A DNA stretch of 64,000 bases from Viridothelium virens. Its lineage: Eukaryota; Ascomycota; Dothideomycetes; Trypetheliales; Trypetheliaceae. Both the position numbers and the translations under genes were made by a program. Below are positions 62,123-64,000 of the stretch, one piece after another (position 1 is the first letter of the stretch; each line of letters opens with the position of its first letter). The notes under the pieces were generated by a model, which was given only the letters and a program-made list of their open reading frames with translations, had not been told where the DNA came from and ran no database searches. The stretch lies in contig ML991832.1 in assembly GCA_010094025.1 (NCBI GenBank), positions 62,001-126,000 on the forward strand, read 5' to 3'.

Positions 62123-63459
62123 ATGGGTGCTTGCGCCAGCAAAAATGACGAGGACGGAGAGATGAAGAAGAGGAGTCAGATGATTGACAAGAAACTCGAA
62201 GAGGACTCGAGACGGCTGAAACGAGAATGCAAGATATTGTTGCTGGGTAAGATGACATCACTTTTCATCTGAGTGGAAAGACCAGGCACTGACACTCATT
62301 TAACAGGCTCTGGGGAGAGTGGTAAGTCGACCATCGTCAAGCAAATGAAGATCATACATCAAAATGGATACACGGTGGACGAGCTGGCAATGTACCGCTT
62401 GACCGTCTACAAGAACGTCGTCGACTGCGCAAAGGCTCTTATTGCAGCCATGCGGCAGTTCGATATCCTACCCGAGGCACCGGGCACCCAAGAGTATTGC
62501 GATTACTTGATGGAGTACTCGGTCGATCCAGACCCGCACTCGGCATTAGATGTACGAGTCGGTCAGGCTGTAACCGCTCTGTGGAAAGACCCTTCGATAC
62601 CAAAGATTCTAGATCACTCCAGCGAGTTCTATCTAATGGACTCAGCACCATAGTATGACCCTCCAGACTTGCCTTCCATTAGCCCTTGCTAAATCGGCTC
62701 TAGTTTCTTTGACGAAGTCAATCGTATAGCCTCGCCCGACTACATTCCCATCGAGTCCGATGTCCTTCGAGCACGAACAAAGACCACCGGTATATACGAG
62801 ACGCGCTTTGTCATGGGTCAATTGAGCATACAGTACGACAAGCTATCCTGTTACGGGGACTTTTGCTGACAAAACATCCACAGCATGTTCGACGTTGGTG
62901 GGCAGCGTAGCGAGAGGAAGAAATGGATTCATTGCTTCGAGAACGTGACCTCAATCATATTTTGTGTTGCCTTGAGTGAATACGACCAAGTACTCTTAGA
63001 AGAGAGTAGTCAAGTATGTTTTGATTCTGTTATGGTAAGGTTACACATGCTAACGTTTATCCGAAGAATCGCATGATGGAGAGTCTCGTGCTCTTTGATT
63101 CGGTTGTCAACTCGCGATGGTTTATGCGGACCAGTATCATTCTCTTCCTCAACAAGGTCGATCTGTTCAAAGCCAAGCTAGGCAAATCCCCACTGGGCAA
63201 TTACTTCCCGGATTATTCAGGTGGAAATGATGTCAACCGAGCTGCCAAATACCTACTCTGGAGATTCAATCAGGTCAACCGCGCACATCTCAACCTCTAC
63301 CCTCAGTAAGCAGATGCGTGTTCAACATGATCTAGGAGGCTTGGCTAACTTGATGACAGTCTTACGCAAGCAACCGACACATCTAACATCCGACTCGTGT
63401 TCGCGGCTGTCAAGGAAACCATTCTCCAAAACGCTTTGAAAGACTCGGGCATACTATGA
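62123..63459 (+). CDS. heterotrimeric G-protein alpha subunit, group III (GNA-3/GPA2 type)
   Basis: Six exons: 62123-62246, 62307-62652, 62704-62832, 62884-63013, 63067-63305 and 63360-63459, 355 aa. MGAC at the N-terminus gives Gly2 for myristoylation and Cys4 for palmitoylation. The P-loop GSGESGKS is at 42-49, switch I has Arg181 in RTKTTG, switch II is [12 protein letters not shown] with Gln207, NKVD is present, and TCAT is replaced by an [11 protein letters not shown]-type segment, as is normal for the family. The C-terminus is [10 protein letters not shown]. The N-terminal [23 protein letters not shown] identifies the GNA-3-like group, which activates adenylate cyclase and cAMP signalling in filamentous fungi. 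All GTPase residues look intact. Confidence 0.95.
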
Positions 63460-64000
63460 TGAGCAAAAAATTTCGAAAGCCATCCGCAAATACCAAAGTT
63501 CGTTCTTCTATCACGAATCGATCGGGGCTCTCTCTGAAAAGCCGGTGTCCGAAACTCATCGCCCCGTATCTCCTTGTACATCTTCCCCAAATATTGTCTT
63601 TTCCGCCGCGTAATTCGTCTTTCGCCGCGAGCCAGCCGCTCTTGATATGGCCCTGAGCATACATTCTGCCGATATCGAATGTCCTTGTTCTCTCCCTCTC
63701 ACAGGCGGTCGCATTCTCTGGCCGGTGGTTGTCTCCTTCATTTTCCAGCATCGGTGTTTACGGCGTTTCACCCAATCGTGCATCGGCATTGTATTCATCG
63801 AGGCCAATGGAGCTTTACCGACCGATTTGATGTCTTTTTCCGAAAAAGTGTGCTCTCTCTTCTTCTCACCAAGGCCTCTCGTGGGTTCAAAAATGAACCA
63901 AAGAAATTGATATGCAAAGTCACAATCCCTATGGGTTTCACTTAATGGACGGGATGGGATGGTGGACCTCAATGGCCGGCTTGGGATAGCCTGGCTTTTC
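63460..64000. other. 3' flank of the G-alpha gene to the window end
   Basis: Overlapping frames on both strands (for example 63556-63972 minus) lack recognisable features. Probably 3' untranslated and intergenic DNA. Confidence 0.4.

Overview
This is nuclear DNA of a filamentous ascomycete (Pezizomycotina, most likely a Dothideomycete). The genes carry many short GT-AG introns of about 47-90 bp, and the recognisable genes are typically fungal: ERG5 sterol C-22 desaturase, a group III G-alpha (GNA-3 type), Hog1 MAP kinase, AVL9, the NuA4 subunit EAF7 and a highly reducing polyketide synthase. Exon structures were assembled by hand from splice signals and family conservation.

Left flank, 1-8.7 kb: the 5' part of a secreted protein gene running off the window, a kinase-fold gene that has lost its catalytic residues, ERG5 (four exons) and a small F-box-like membrane protein.

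Centre, about 9-36.5 kb: a probable secondary-metabolite cluster. In order it holds a ToxD/LovC-type medium-chain reductase, a Zn2Cys6 regulator that stops early, a 2,400-residue highly reducing PKS (KS-AT-DH-degenerate MT-ER-KR-ACP), a 14-helix MFS exporter, a cytochrome P450, a short-chain dehydrogenase, a secreted berberine-bridge-like FAD oxidase, a TOXE-like basic-region/ankyrin regulator and an alpha/beta hydrolase of the polyketide-transferase type. A reasonable working model is that the PKS builds a reduced chain, the hydrolase releases or transfers it, the P450, SDR, MDR and FAD oxidase tailor it, the MFS protein exports it, and the bANK protein and possibly the Zn2Cys6 protein control it. 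The product cannot be predicted from sequence.

Right flank, about 37-64 kb: housekeeping genes, namely a gamma-tubulin complex component, EAF7, a multi-span membrane protein, mitochondrial ferredoxin-NADP reductase (ARH1), a PD-(D/E)XK nuclease-like protein, a possible histone-fold protein, AVL9, HOG1 and a G-alpha gene, separated by some long gene-poor stretches.

Two copies of one 181-182 bp foldback element (MITE) with TA flanks lie at 8.8 kb and 48.0 kb. The first is at the left edge of the cluster. The second sits at the 5' end of the PD-(D/E)XK gene.
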